A stretch of 64,000 nt of DNA from Noviherbaspirillum galbum (GCF_010974945.1 NZ_JAAIVB010000014.1:62001-126000); one strand, 5' to 3'; numbered from the stretch's first letter, positions 30,820 through 38,643 are shown. Translations and numbers: made by a program. The notes: generated from the sequence alone by a model not told the origin.

Positions 30820-31245
30820 ATGCAACCTGTCCGAATGCCCTGCTATTGCGGTTCCATCCGCCAAGCCTCGCGCGTGGTCACCCAGTTCTACGACCAGGCG
30901 CTGAAGCCCTCTGGAGTGAAGATCACCCAGTACGGCATCTTGCGCCTGCTTGCGGCCTATCCCGGGCTTCCCACCGGGGAAATCGCATCGGCGCTGGTCG
31001 CGGACAGCACCACCCTGACCCGCACCCTGAAGATCATCCAGGAGAATGGCTGGATCGGCTGCGAGCCAGGCGAGGACAGGCGCGAGCGCCGCTGGTCGCT
31101 CACCGCCGAGGGCAAGGAGCGCCTGCGCGAGGCGACGCCGCTCTGGAAGCAGGCGCAGAAGCAGTTTGCCGAACGCATGCGGGGACTGGACCTCGGCGTG
31201 CTCGCCGATACCGTGCTGGCCATGACCAGCCAGCAGGCTGGCTGA
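30820..31245 (+). CDS. MarR-family transcriptional regulator
   Basis: A 141-residue winged-helix regulator. The N-terminus RMPCYCGSIRQASRVVTQFYDQAL carries the Cys-x-Cys and Arg-rich helix typical of one MarR subgroup, followed by the winged helix LPTGEIASALVADSTTLTRTLKIIQENGW and the wing GEDRRERRWSLTAEG. The paired Cys residues suggest a possible redox response (inference). ATG at 30820 is used; a second Met is five codons in. It is probably co-regulated with the cupin and thioesterase genes that follow, through the repeated motif before both. Confidence 0.85.
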   Translation: MQPVRMPCYCGSIRQASRVVTQFYDQALKPSGVKITQYGILRLLAAYPGLPTGEIASALVADSTTLTRTLKIIQENGWIGCEPGEDRRERRWSLTAEGKERLREATPLWKQAQKQFAERMRGLDLGVLADTVLAMTSQQAG

Positions 31246-31264
31246 TTTTTTTTGTTCAAATAGA

Positions 31265-31275
31265 TGCATATACAT
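31265..31275. promoter_or_regulatory. Candidate MarR operator 2
   Basis: TGCATATACAT, the reverse complement of ATGTATATGCA at 30792-30802. It lies 18 bp upstream of the cupin start codon, just ahead of its GGAGGAACG ribosome-binding site, so a bound repressor would block transcription or initiation. Confidence 0.5.
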
Positions 31276-31293
31276 TCAAATGGAGGAACGATC

Positions 31294-31758
31294 ATGACCA
31301 TGGCATCGCTGGAAGTGACCCAGGGCGAACATTTCGCCAGCGCGCACGCCGGACCGCTCGATGAACTCTCGAGCTACCAGTTCTTTCATCCCCTCGGCAA
31401 GGGCCGGGGCTTTCCCGGCAAGCTCTTCCTCAAGGAGCCGCTGGGAATGACCGGCATGGAGGTGTCCCTTAACAAGCTGCCCGCCGGCCAGGGCATGCCC
31501 TTCTACCACAAGCACAAGACCCATGAAGAGCTGTACATCTTCCTGAAGGGCAGCGGCCAGTTCCAGGTGGACGGCCGCGTCGTCCCGGTGCGCGAAGGAA
31601 CGGTCATCCGCGTGGCGCCCGACGGCTCGCGCACCTGGCGCAACGACTCGCAGGAAGACTTGTACTACATCGTGGTCCAAGCCATGGCAGGCAGCATGGC
31701 GGCGACCGACATCGAAGACGGCGTGCCGCTGCCCGAGCGCGTCACCTGGCCTGATTGA
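31294..31758 (+). CDS. Cupin-domain protein
   Basis: A 154-residue single-cupin protein. The metal-binding motif 1 is FYHKHKTHEELYIFLKGSGQ (two His, a Glu) and motif 2 is VREGTVIRVAPDGSRTWRN, which lacks the usual second-motif His, so metal binding may be partial. Start chosen at 31294 because of the strong GGAGGAACG site; an in-frame ATG at 31264 lies within the operator-like element. It follows marR by 48 bp and precedes a thioesterase gene by 10 bp, forming a likely three-gene unit. Function is not determinable. Confidence 0.8.
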   Translation: MTMASLEVTQGEHFASAHAGPLDELSSYQFFHPLGKGRGFPGKLFLKEPLGMTGMEVSLNKLPAGQGMPFYHKHKTHEELYIFLKGSGQFQVDGRVVPVREGTVIRVAPDGSRTWRNDSQEDLYYIVVQAMAGSMAATDIEDGVPLPERVTWPD

Positions 31759-31768
31759 GGAAGAACGC

Positions 31769-32182
31769 ATGGAAAAGAACGCCGCTTATTTCAACGACCG
31801 CAGCCCCGGCTTCCTGCCCGGCCACCTCGGCATCCAGATCACCGAAGTCACTGAGGGCAAGGTCAGGGCAGAATTCAGGGTCGAGAAGACCCACTTCGCG
31901 CCCAACGGCTTCCTGCACGCGGGCAGCGTGGTCACCCTCGCCGACACCGCCTGCGGCTATGGCTGCGTCGCCAGCCTGCCGGAGGGAGCGCAGAGCTTCA
32001 CCACCATCGAACTCAAGAGCAACTTCATGGGCACGGCCCGCGACGGCGTGGTCGAATGCGAAGCCAGCGCCGTGCACCTCGGTCGCAATACCCAGGTCTG
32101 GGACGCGGTGGTCAGGCATCGCGACACCGGCAAGGTCATGGCGATGTTCCGCTGCACGCAGATGGTGCTCTGGCCGAAATGA
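31769..32182 (+). CDS. PaaI-type hotdog-fold thioesterase
   Basis: A 137-residue acyl-CoA thioesterase-like protein of the PaaI/YdiI group. The central helix-turn NGFLHAGSVVTLADTACGYG contains the conserved Asn-Gly and HAG plus the Asp active-site region. Such enzymes hydrolyse aryl- or acyl-CoA esters, often as a housekeeping function that releases trapped CoA. It directly follows the cupin gene (10 bp), so it is likely under the same MarR control. Substrate unknown. Confidence 0.85.
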   Translation: MEKNAAYFNDRSPGFLPGHLGIQITEVTEGKVRAEFRVEKTHFAPNGFLHAGSVVTLADTACGYGCVASLPEGAQSFTTIELKSNFMGTARDGVVECEASAVHLGRNTQVWDAVVRHRDTGKVMAMFRCTQMVLWPK

Positions 32183-32222
32183 AACCTGGCATCATGGCGT
32201 CCCTTGATACAATGCGGGCACC

Positions 32223-32594
32223 ATGAATTATCTCGCCATCAAACATTTACACATGACCTGCGCCGCGCTGAGCGGCGCCTTCTTCCTGCTGCGCGGCCTC
32301 TGGATGCTGCGCGACTCGCCGGCGCTGCGCCAGCGCTGGGTCAGGATCGCTCCGCACGTGATCGATACCGCCCTGCTGGCCAGCGCCATCACCCTGGCGG
32401 TGTGGAGCAGCCAGTACCCGCTCGCGCAGAACTGGCTGACCGCGAAGGTCGTGGCGCTCATCGCCTACATCGGCCTCGGCACCATTGCGCTCAAGCGCGG
32501 CAAGACCAAGGGCGTGCGCGCCGCCGCCTTCGTCGCGGCGCTGCTGGTCTTCGGTTACATCGTCAAGGTGGCACTGACGCGCCAAGTGCTGTAG
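32223..32594 (+). CDS. SirB2-family membrane protein
   Basis: A 123-residue integral membrane protein with about four hydrophobic helices. It opens with YLAIKHLHMTCAALSGAFFLLRGLWML and ends with RAAAFVAALLVFGYIVKVALTRQVL, the usual SirB2 pattern with an early His in KHLHM. The biochemical role of SirB2 is not known. It has its own ATG 40 bp after the thioesterase gene, with no strong ribosome-binding site. Confidence 0.83.
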   Translation: MNYLAIKHLHMTCAALSGAFFLLRGLWMLRDSPALRQRWVRIAPHVIDTALLASAITLAVWSSQYPLAQNWLTAKVVALIAYIGLGTIALKRGKTKGVRAAAFVAALLVFGYIVKVALTRQVL

Positions 32595-32639
32595 CCTACT
32601 GTTCTGTTGGAAACCACCCCATCACCACGCAGGACAGCC

Positions 32640-33614
32640 TTGGAACACATCGCCAGCTTCGCCGCCTCAGGTTACGCCCCCGACCGGGTGCAACTCTTCC
32701 ACGGCGCGCCGCTGGAAGCCATCCTGCCCCTGCTCGCCGATTGCCCGGTACTGCGCCTTCGCGCGGGGGAATCGCCGCCAGAAGCCAAGGATCGCCAGGG
32801 CCGTCTTTACGTGGTGCTGCACGGCGCGCTCGGCGTCACGCCGGCCGAAGTCCGGCCTGGCGGGGAACGCGGCTTCGGCACCGTCCTGCCGGGCGAATGC
32901 ACAGGCGAACTGTCGGTCCTCGACCATGGCGCGCCGCCGGACCACGTGGCCGCGCAGGAAGACACCGACGTGCTGGTCATTCCCGCCGACGTGCTGTGGC
33001 GCATGGTCGACGAATGCCACGGCGTGGCGCGCAACATGCTGCGCCTGCTCTCGTTCCGCCTGCGCGCCGCGAACGCGCAATTGCGGCGCCGCGAGAAGGT
33101 CGGCGAGTTCTACCGCCAGCTATCGATGATCGATGGCCTGACCGGCCTGCACAACCGCGCCTGGCTCAACGACCGCCTGCCCGCCCTCATCGACCATGCG
33201 CACGCCAGCCGCGAGCCGCTGTCGCTGATCATGATCGACCTCGATCATTTCAAGCGCTTCAATGACGAACACGGCCACCAGACGGGCGATGCCGCCCTGG
33301 TTGCTGCCGCGAAGGCGATCTCTTCCGTGCTCCGGCCGAGCGATTTTTCCGCCCGGTATGGCGGCGAGGAACTGACCGTGCTGCTGCCGGGCACCGGCGC
33401 CCAGGCCGCGAAGGCGGTTGCCCAGCGGCTGTGCGAACAATTGCGCGAGACGCGGGTGTTCGAGGATGCGGCCCGGCCCTTGCCGCACGTCACCGCATCG
33501 ATGGGCGTGGCGACGATCCTGGACGGGGAAGACGCGGACGGCCTGGTGACGCGCGCCGATGCCGCGCTGTACCGGGCCAAGGAAAACGGACGCAACCGCG
33601 TCGCCCTGGCGTGA
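32640..33614 (+). CDS. Cyclic-nucleotide-binding-like sensor fused to GGDEF diguanylate cyclase
   Basis: A 324-residue soluble signalling protein. The N-terminal half (to about residue 140) resembles a cNMP-binding/Crp-type domain (LADCPVLRLRAGESPPE, LYVVLHGALGV, PGECTGELSVLDHG). The C-terminal half is a GGDEF domain: LSMIDGLTGLHNRAWL, MIDLDHFKRFNDEHGHQTGD, and the active-site loop YGGEE (Glu variant of GGDEF, normally active). It should make cyclic di-GMP. Start is uncertain: no ATG is available. A TTG at 32640 has AGGACAGCC upstream and is preferred over the TTG at 32607. No RxxD inhibitory site could be confidently placed. Directly follows the SirB2 gene. Confidence 0.8.
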   Translation: MEHIASFAASGYAPDRVQLFHGAPLEAILPLLADCPVLRLRAGESPPEAKDRQGRLYVVLHGALGVTPAEVRPGGERGFGTVLPGECTGELSVLDHGAPPDHVAAQEDTDVLVIPADVLWRMVDECHGVARNMLRLLSFRLRAANAQLRRREKVGEFYRQLSMIDGLTGLHNRAWLNDRLPALIDHAHASREPLSLIMIDLDHFKRFNDEHGHQTGDAALVAAAKAISSVLRPSDFSARYGGEELTVLLPGTGAQAAKAVAQRLCEQLRETRVFEDAARPLPHVTASMGVATILDGEDADGLVTRADAALYRAKENGRNRVALA

Positions 33615-33755
33615 GCCGGCGGCCGGACCTGACGGAAATGACGCCAACGACGCCAATGACGTTGGCGCTTGCTGAGGAACAACCGAAGGCGCGGCACTTC
33701 ACTGCTGCCTCGTTGTCAACATCTTGAAGGCAGCAGATGCCGCAAGGAGACGGGA

Positions 33756-34622
33756 ATGAAATGGGAAGGTAATCGCGAAAGCGACAATGTGGAAGACCGC
33801 CGCGGCGAAGGCGGCGGCGGCGGATTCAGCCTCGGCGGCGGTTCGCTGAGCCTGGGGACGGTGGCCATCGCGGTCGTCGCATCGCTGCTGTTCGGCGTGA
33901 ATCCCCTGTCGGTGCTCAGCATGCTCGGCGGCGGCCAGCCTGCGCAGGTGCAGCAGGCGCCTTCCCATCCGCCCGCCAACGACCAGATGACCAACTTCGT
34001 GCGCACCGTGCTCGCCGACACCGAAGACACCTGGACGGAACTGTTCCGCGCCCAGGGCCGGAACTACGTGAAGCCCAAGCTGGTGCTGTTCTCCGGTTCC
34101 ACGCCGACGGCCTGCGGCACCGGCCAGAGCGCGACCGGCCCGTTCTATTGCCCCGGAGATTCGAAGGTGTACATCGACCTGAGCTTCTACCGGCTGATGC
34201 AGCAGCGCTTCCATGTCTCCGGCGAATTCGCGCAGGCCTACGTGCTCGCGCATGAGGTGGGCCACCACGTGCAGCACCTGCTGGGCATCTCCGACAAGGT
34301 GGACCAGGTCCGGCGGCGCTCTTCCGAAGTGGAATCCAACGCGCTCTCGGTTCGCCTCGAACTGCAGGCGGACTGCTTCGCCGGCGTCTGGGCCAACCAT
34401 GCCAACCAGGCGCGCAACATCCTCGAGCAGGGCGACGTGGAAACCGCGCTCAAGGCGGCCAGCGCCATCGGCGACGATGCGCTGCAGCGCCAGGCGCGCG
34501 GCGAGGTGGTGCCGGATTCCTTCACCCATGGCACCTCGGCGCAGCGCGTGCGCTGGTTCACGCGCGGCATCGAGACCGGGCAGATCTCTGCCTGCAACAC
34601 CTTCGAGGCGCGCCAGCTTTAA
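33756..34622 (+). CDS. YpfJ-type zinc metallopeptidase
   Basis: A 288-residue putative neutral zinc metallopeptidase. The N-terminal 30 residues are charged and Gly-rich (RRGEGGGGGFSLGGGSL), followed by a hydrophobic anchor (LGTVAIAVVASLLFGVN) and a periplasmic catalytic domain with the HEXXH motif as AHEVGHHVQHL, with the third ligand region in LELQADCFAGVWA. CPGDSKVYIDLSFY is also characteristic. E. coli YpfJ is similar and has no assigned substrate. ATG at 33756 is well supported by AAGGAGACGGGA. Confidence 0.88.
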   Translation: MKWEGNRESDNVEDRRGEGGGGGFSLGGGSLSLGTVAIAVVASLLFGVNPLSVLSMLGGGQPAQVQQAPSHPPANDQMTNFVRTVLADTEDTWTELFRAQGRNYVKPKLVLFSGSTPTACGTGQSATGPFYCPGDSKVYIDLSFYRLMQQRFHVSGEFAQAYVLAHEVGHHVQHLLGISDKVDQVRRRSSEVESNALSVRLELQADCFAGVWANHANQARNILEQGDVETALKAASAIGDDALQRQARGEVVPDSFTHGTSAQRVRWFTRGIETGQISACNTFEARQL

Positions 34623-34641
34623 TCACCTGATCATCCATTTC

Positions 34642-34986
34642 ATGTCTCACGATACCGCACTGCACGCCTTGCGCGCCTCCCTCGACGGCCTGCGCCGAAA
34701 ACAACTTTCCATGGATGCCTTTTGCCGCGCCTGGCGCGGCGAGACCGCCCTGCTTGCCGCCCTGCCCGCCAGCTACGGGCAGGTGATGGAAGACCTGCTC
34801 GGCCGCATGGAAGCCGGCAGCCTGTTCACCGAGGAAAGCTGCTCCTTCAGCCAGGAAGACCTGCTCGGCCGCATGGAAGCCGGCAGCCTGTTCACCGAGG
34901 AAAGCTGCTCCTTCAGCCAGGAAGACCTGCAGGCGAACCTTGCCGTGTGGCTGGACAAGGCGTCCCGGACACTGGAGAAGGCATGA
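34642..34986 (+). CDS. Hypothetical protein with a perfect internal 22-residue duplication
   Basis: A 114-residue unrecognised protein, helical in appearance. Residues 50-71 and 72-93 (EDLLGRMEAGSLFTEESCSF-SQ) are identical at both protein and DNA level, and a third copy start (EDLQANL) follows. Without the extra unit the protein would be 92 residues. The 66-bp unit is a multiple of three, so the frame is kept. ATG at 34642 is 20 bp after the metallopeptidase stop. Its stop overlaps the S4-protein start (ATGA), implying translational coupling. The unduplicated length may be the ancestral form. Confidence 0.7.
   Translation: MSHDTALHALRASLDGLRRKQLSMDAFCRAWRGETALLAALPASYGQVMEDLLGRMEAGSLFTEESCSFSQEDLLGRMEAGSLFTEESCSFSQEDLQANLAVWLDKASRTLEKA
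34789..34920 (+). repeat. Perfect 66-bp tandem duplication within a gene
   Basis: Two identical 66-bp units at 34789-34854 and 34855-34920, each beginning GAAGACCTGCTCGGCCGCAT, followed by ten bases of a third (GAAGACCTGC at 34921). Complete identity indicates a recent slippage or unequal-crossover event, or an assembly artefact. Confidence 0.93.
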
Positions 34987-35204
34987 TGCAGGACATCGAA
35001 TTCAACCTGCGCGGCGACTTCGTCGAACTCAACCAGCTGCTCAAGCTGGCCGGCCTGTGCGACAGCGGCGGTGCCGGCAAGGCGCTCGTTGCCAGCGGCG
35101 AAGTATCGGTCGACGGCCAGGTCGAGTCGCGCAAGACCTGCAAGGTGCGCGCGGGCCAGGTGGTGACGCTCGGCGACGTGCGCATCCGCGTGACGTCCGC
35201 CTGA
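34983..35204 (+). CDS. S4-domain RNA-binding protein (YbcJ-like)
   Basis: A 73-residue protein consisting of one S4 RNA-binding domain: FVELNQLLKLAGLCDSGGAGKALVASGEVSVDG followed by the basic turn ESRKTCKVRAGQVV. E. coli YbcJ has the same size and layout; the RNA target is unknown. Its ATG overlaps the stop of the preceding gene (ATGA at 34983-34986), so it is translationally coupled to it. Confidence 0.87.
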   Translation: MMQDIEFNLRGDFVELNQLLKLAGLCDSGGAGKALVASGEVSVDGQVESRKTCKVRAGQVVTLGDVRIRVTSA

Positions 35205-35250
35205 AGCGCCGGCCCCGCCGTCCCGCCTACCGCGTCCCGCCGCCAAGCCC

Positions 35251-36549
35251 ATGCATCATCGTTCCGGCAAGCTGCTGTTCATCGACCTCGAAACCACCGG
35301 CCCCGATCCCGCCATCGACCTGATCACCGAGATCGGCATCGTGGAGGTCGGCGCGTCCGGGGTGGAGCGCTGGTCGAGCCTGGTGAATCCGGGCGTGCCG
35401 ATTCCTCCCTTCATCCAGGAACTGACGGGCATCGACGATGCCATGGTGGCCGGCGCGCCGGCGTTCGACGAAGTCGCTGCCGAACTGCGGCAACGCATCG
35501 AGGGCGGCCTGTTCATCGCCCACAATGCGCGCTTCGACTATGGCTTCCTGCGCCAGGCGTACAAGCGCCTCGGCATGACGCTGCGGGTCGACGTGCTGTG
35601 CACGGTCAAGCTCTCGCGCAAGCTTTTTCCCTCTGAGATCCGGCACGGGCTCGACGCCCTTGTCGAACGCCATGGCCTGCTGGTGGAAGCCAGGCATCGG
35701 GCGCTGGCGGACGCCGACCTGCTGTGGCAGTTCTGGCGCAAGCTGGAAGACGCGGTGGCGCCGGAAGCGCTCGATGCGGCGATCGCCCGCCAGCTCGAAC
35801 GGCGCGGGCTGGAGACCGCGCTGGACCCGGACGTGATCGAGGACCTGCCGGACAGGCCGGGCATCTATCTTTTCCGCGACCAGCAGGGCGCGCCCTTGTA
35901 CGTGGGACGCGCCTCGCAGCTGCGCGCACGGGTGTTCGCGCACTTCCACGGAGACAAGTTCACCCAGCGCGACATGCAGCTCGCGCGCCAGGCACACCGC
36001 CTCGACTGGTGCGAAACCGCCGGCGACATCGGCGCCAGGCTGCTGGAAGCGCGCCTGCTGCGCAGGCTGCGGCCGGTGCACAATGCTGCGCCGCCGAACC
36101 GGCGCGTTGCCTACGCCTGGCGCATCGATGGCGCCGATGCGCGCGGCCGGCCGGAACTCGCGCTGGTGTCGTCGCGCGAGGTCGACTTCAGCGCGGCGCA
36201 GGGGCCGCTGTACGGGCCGTTCAATACGGTGGGAAAGGCCGAGATGGCCATGGCGTCGCTGCGCAACCAGTCGCGGGCGGCGATGGAATCGCTGCGCATC
36301 CAGGCCTGGCCCCACGACGGGCCGGTGGGCATGGTGGAGACGGGCGCTCAGGGAACGCGCGAGGATGTGCTCGTGATCGACCGCTGGCGTTACCTCGGGG
36401 CCCTCGGCCAGGCGAGCGAATGGCAGGAACTGCTGGGGGATGCGGAAGACGACATCGTTTTCGATTCCGATGCCTACAAGCTGATCACGGGCGCGCTGGC
36501 GGCAGGCAAGCTGCGGGTCGTCCCCTTGCCTGCCCCGGCGCGGGCCTGA
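35251..36549 (+). CDS. DEDDh exonuclease fused to GIY-YIG endonuclease domain (Cho-like)
   Basis: A 432-residue two-nuclease protein. The N-terminal 180 residues are a DnaQ-type 3'-5' exonuclease: FIDLETTG (Asp12, Glu14), IAHNARFDYGFL and HRALADADLL supply the DEDDh residues. Residues about 205-285 form a GIY-YIG domain (RPGIYLFRDQQGAPLYVGRA, then EARLLRRLRPVHN) of the UvrC/Cho type. The tail is not UvrC-like. Such DnaQ-GIY-YIG fusions are annotated in many proteobacteria as 3'-5' exonuclease or excinuclease Cho-like and are thought to act in nucleotide-excision repair. Stands alone; the hsp20 genes converge from the other side. Confidence 0.87.
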   Translation: MHHRSGKLLFIDLETTGPDPAIDLITEIGIVEVGASGVERWSSLVNPGVPIPPFIQELTGIDDAMVAGAPAFDEVAAELRQRIEGGLFIAHNARFDYGFLRQAYKRLGMTLRVDVLCTVKLSRKLFPSEIRHGLDALVERHGLLVEARHRALADADLLWQFWRKLEDAVAPEALDAAIARQLERRGLETALDPDVIEDLPDRPGIYLFRDQQGAPLYVGRASQLRARVFAHFHGDKFTQRDMQLARQAHRLDWCETAGDIGARLLEARLLRRLRPVHNAAPPNRRVAYAWRIDGADARGRPELALVSSREVDFSAAQGPLYGPFNTVGKAEMAMASLRNQSRAAMESLRIQAWPHDGPVGMVETGAQGTREDVLVIDRWRYLGALGQASEWQELLGDAEDDIVFDSDAYKLITGALAAGKLRVVPLPAPARA

Positions 36550-36595
36550 CCCGCGCCGTTGCCGCCATCGTTCCCGCCGTCGATGCGGCGGGGCC

Positions 36596-37021
36596 TTATG
36601 CCACCTTGATCTCGATCTTTCGCGGCTGGGCGTGCTCCGCCTTCGGGATGCGCAGGGTCAGCACGCCAAGCTTGAATTCCGCCGTGGCCTTGTCGCTGTC
36701 GAGTTCGCGCGACAGGGTGAAGGTTCGGCGATAGCGCGGCAGGCGCACTTCCGCATGGCTGGACTCCATGCCTTCCGGTGTCGCAAGCGCGACTTCGCCT
36801 TCGATGGTGAGGCTGTCGGCTTCGAGGTGCAGGCTCAGCTTTTCCTTCGGCACGCCGGGCAGGTCGGCGTACAGGGTGATGCCCGCTGCGTCTTCGATGA
36901 CATCGACGGGCGGCAGCAGCGCCGCTTCCTGGCGCGCGTTCGGCTGCTGGTCTTTCCGGTTGTCTTTCTGGGCGACCTGGTCCTTGCCCGCGCTGGTCTG
37001 GTTGATGGTGTTGGTCGTCAT
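36596..37021 (-). CDS. Small heat shock protein Hsp20, paralogue 2
   Basis: A 141-residue alpha-crystallin-domain chaperone that holds unfolding proteins. After a hydrophilic N-terminal arm rich in Gln, Asn and Lys (about 35 residues), the core has DVIEDAAGITLYADLPGVPKEKL, then RRTFTLSREL, and ends in the GVLTLRIPKAE segment with a conserved A-x-x-x-G-VL-like motif. Unlike paralogue 1 it has no I-x-I tail apart from KIEIKVA. Start at 37021 lies 13 bp after the hsp20 paralogue 1 stop, so the two are one operon driven from the promoter region at 37.55-37.58 kb. Confidence 0.9.
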   Translation of the reverse strand: MTTNTINQTSAGKDQVAQKDNRKDQQPNARQEAALLPPVDVIEDAAGITLYADLPGVPKEKLSLHLEADSLTIEGEVALATPEGMESSHAEVRLPRYRRTFTLSRELDSDKATAEFKLGVLTLRIPKAEHAQPRKIEIKVA

Positions 37022-37034
37022 GATGGCCTCCTTG

Positions 37035-37472
37035 TCATTGCACTTCGATGCGGCGCGCCTGCGGTGCCTGGCGGCGCTTGACGGTGACATGCAGCACGCC
37101 GTCGCGGTATTCGGCGCTGACGCCGCTTGGATTGATGTCGTCGTCCGGCAGGCTGACCACGCGGCGGAAGCGGCCGGCGAAACGTTCATTGATGTGCAGC
37201 GTGGTCTTCTCGTCCTGGGCGGGCGTGGCATTGGCGCGCTCCCCGGCGATGGTCAGCACGCCGCGTTCGAGATTCACTTCGATGCTGTTCGGGTCGAGGC
37301 CGGGAGCGAATGCGTAGAGCTCCAGCGACTGGGGCGTGCTGCCGACGTTCAGCGCCGGATAGCCGCCGCGTCCGGCGCCGCGGATGCTCGGGCCGTCAAA
37401 GGCTTCCTGCACTTCACGCTGGAGCCGGTCGAGTTCGGCAAACAGGTCACGCGGAAATAGGGTGCGATACAT
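37035..37472 (-). CDS. Small heat shock protein Hsp20, paralogue 1
   Basis: A 145-residue Hsp20 with the aggregation-prone N-terminal arm MYRTLFPRDLFAELDRLQREVQEAF, an alpha-crystallin core (PQSLELYAFAPGLDPNSIEVNLERGVLTIAGER, then FRRVVSLPDDDIN) and a tail ending RRIEVQ. The start at 37472 has AGGAGGACAACATC ahead. It is the first gene of the pair; a sigma-32-like promoter faces it at 37553-37581, 81 bp upstream. Paralogue sequences are only moderately similar, so they are not a recent duplication; they may form mixed oligomers (inference). Confidence 0.92.
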   Translation of the reverse strand: MYRTLFPRDLFAELDRLQREVQEAFDGPSIRGAGRGGYPALNVGSTPQSLELYAFAPGLDPNSIEVNLERGVLTIAGERANATPAQDEKTTLHINERFAGRFRRVVSLPDDDINPSGVSAEYRDGVLHVTVKRRQAPQARRIEVQ

Positions 37473-37552
37473 GATGTTGTCCTCCTTTTTCTTCACGGGC
37501 CGCGGCGGCCACCGGGACTTCCCGGATGCATGCCGATCCGCGTTCATGGCCA

Positions 37553-37581
37553 ACATAGGAATCGCAAAAACGGTTTTCAAG
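37553..37581 (-). promoter_or_regulatory. Candidate sigma-32 promoter of hsp20 operon
   Basis: On the minus strand CTTGAA (37576-37581 complemented) and TCCTATGT (37553-37560 complemented) are separated by 15 bp. The heat-shock consensus is CTTGAA-N13-17-CCCCATnT. The match is good in the -35 and partial in the -10. Confidence 0.6.
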
Positions 37582-37640
37582 AGCCGTTCCGGCGAAATTT
37601 TTCAGCCGCATCCACTGCCTGGTCATTGCAAATCGGCGGC

Positions 37641-37669
37641 CTTGAAATCGCGTCCCGGCGATGCCATCT
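37641..37669 (+). promoter_or_regulatory. Candidate sigma-32 promoter of dnaJ-like gene
   Basis: CTTGAA at 37641-37646 and TGCCATCT at 37662-37669 separated by 15 bp, 33 bases before the TTG start of the CbpA-like gene. It mirrors the candidate promoter of the divergent hsp20 operon about 60 bp away. Confidence 0.55.
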
Positions 37670-37701
37670 TCACTGCAACCACTGTTTGCAGGAGATCCGC
37701 T

Positions 37702-38643
37702 TTGGAAACCAGGGACTACTACGAGATGCTCGGAGTCGCCCGCGATGCCTCCGCGGACGACATCAAGAAGGCGTTCCGCCGCCTCGCGCGGAAGTACCAT
37801 CCGGACGTATCGAAGGAACCGGACGCCGAATTGAAGATGAAGGAAATCAACGAAGCGTTTGGCGTGCTTTCCGACCCGGAAAAGCGCGCGGCCTACGACG
37901 AGGCCGGCCGCCGCCCGGACATGGGCGCGGGCTTCGGCTTCCCGCCCGGCTGGGAGGAACAGGGCTGGCAAGAGCATGCCGGCCGCCGCCGGGCCGCTGC
38001 CGGCAGCGACGAAGACGCCTTCGGCGATCTGTTTTCGGAACTGTTCGGAGGCGGCGGGCCATTCCGGCAATCGGGACGAACCGGCGCATCGTTCGACATG
38101 CCGGGCGAGGACCAGCACGCCGAGATCGGACTGGACCTCGAGGACGCATACACCGGCGCAACCCGCACCATCACCCTGCGGATGCCGTCGGGCGACCGTT
38201 CGCTGCAGGTGCGCATCCCGCGCGGGGTGCGCCCCGGACAATCGATACGTCTCGCCGGCCAGGGTGCGCCGGGCATCGGCGGCAAGCCCGGCGACCTGTA
38301 CCTGAAGGTCCACTTCAAGCCGCATCCGCGCTACCGCGCGGAAGGCCGCAACCTGTTCGCGAGCCTGCCGGTGGCTCCATGGGAAGCGGCGCTCGGCGCC
38401 ACCGTCGATGCCACGCTGCCGGATGGCAAGGTGGAAGTGCGCATTCCGCCCGGCACGCAGCCGGGACGCAAGCTGAGGCTGAAGGGACGCGGCATTCCGG
38501 CCGGCGCGCAAGGCGATCCGGGCGATGCTTACCTGGTGGTCGAGGTCAGGTTGCCCCCGGCCGACAGTCCGCGCGCCCGGGAGCTATACGAGGCCATGGC
38601 CCGCGACCTGAATTTCGATCCGCGCGGCGCTTCCGTGGATTGA
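37702..38643 (+). CDS. DnaJ-family co-chaperone, CbpA-like
   Basis: A 313-residue type II J-protein. The J domain has HPD at residues 33-35 (ARKYHPDVSKEPDAE), followed by a Gly/Phe-rich stretch (about 80-125, FGDLFSELFGGGGPF), and two C-terminal substrate-binding domains (IPRGVRPGQSIRLAGQGAPG, IPPGTQPGRKLRLKGRG). It lacks the Cys-rich zinc finger of DnaJ, which makes it CbpA-like. The TTG at 37702 was chosen because AGGAGA precedes it and homology starts at METRDYYEMLG. It is divergent from the hsp20 operon, and a sigma-32-like promoter lies 33 bases upstream. Confidence 0.9.
   Translation: METRDYYEMLGVARDASADDIKKAFRRLARKYHPDVSKEPDAELKMKEINEAFGVLSDPEKRAAYDEAGRRPDMGAGFGFPPGWEEQGWQEHAGRRRAAAGSDEDAFGDLFSELFGGGGPFRQSGRTGASFDMPGEDQHAEIGLDLEDAYTGATRTITLRMPSGDRSLQVRIPRGVRPGQSIRLAGQGAPGIGGKPGDLYLKVHFKPHPRYRAEGRNLFASLPVAPWEAALGATVDATLPDGKVEVRIPPGTQPGRKLRLKGRGIPAGAQGDPGDAYLVVEVRLPPADSPRARELYEAMARDLNFDPRGASVD

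Noticed and set aside
34642..34986. CRISPR-like repeat in the duplicated region
   Set aside because: Only two direct units with no spacer between and lying in a coding frame; it is a tandem duplication.
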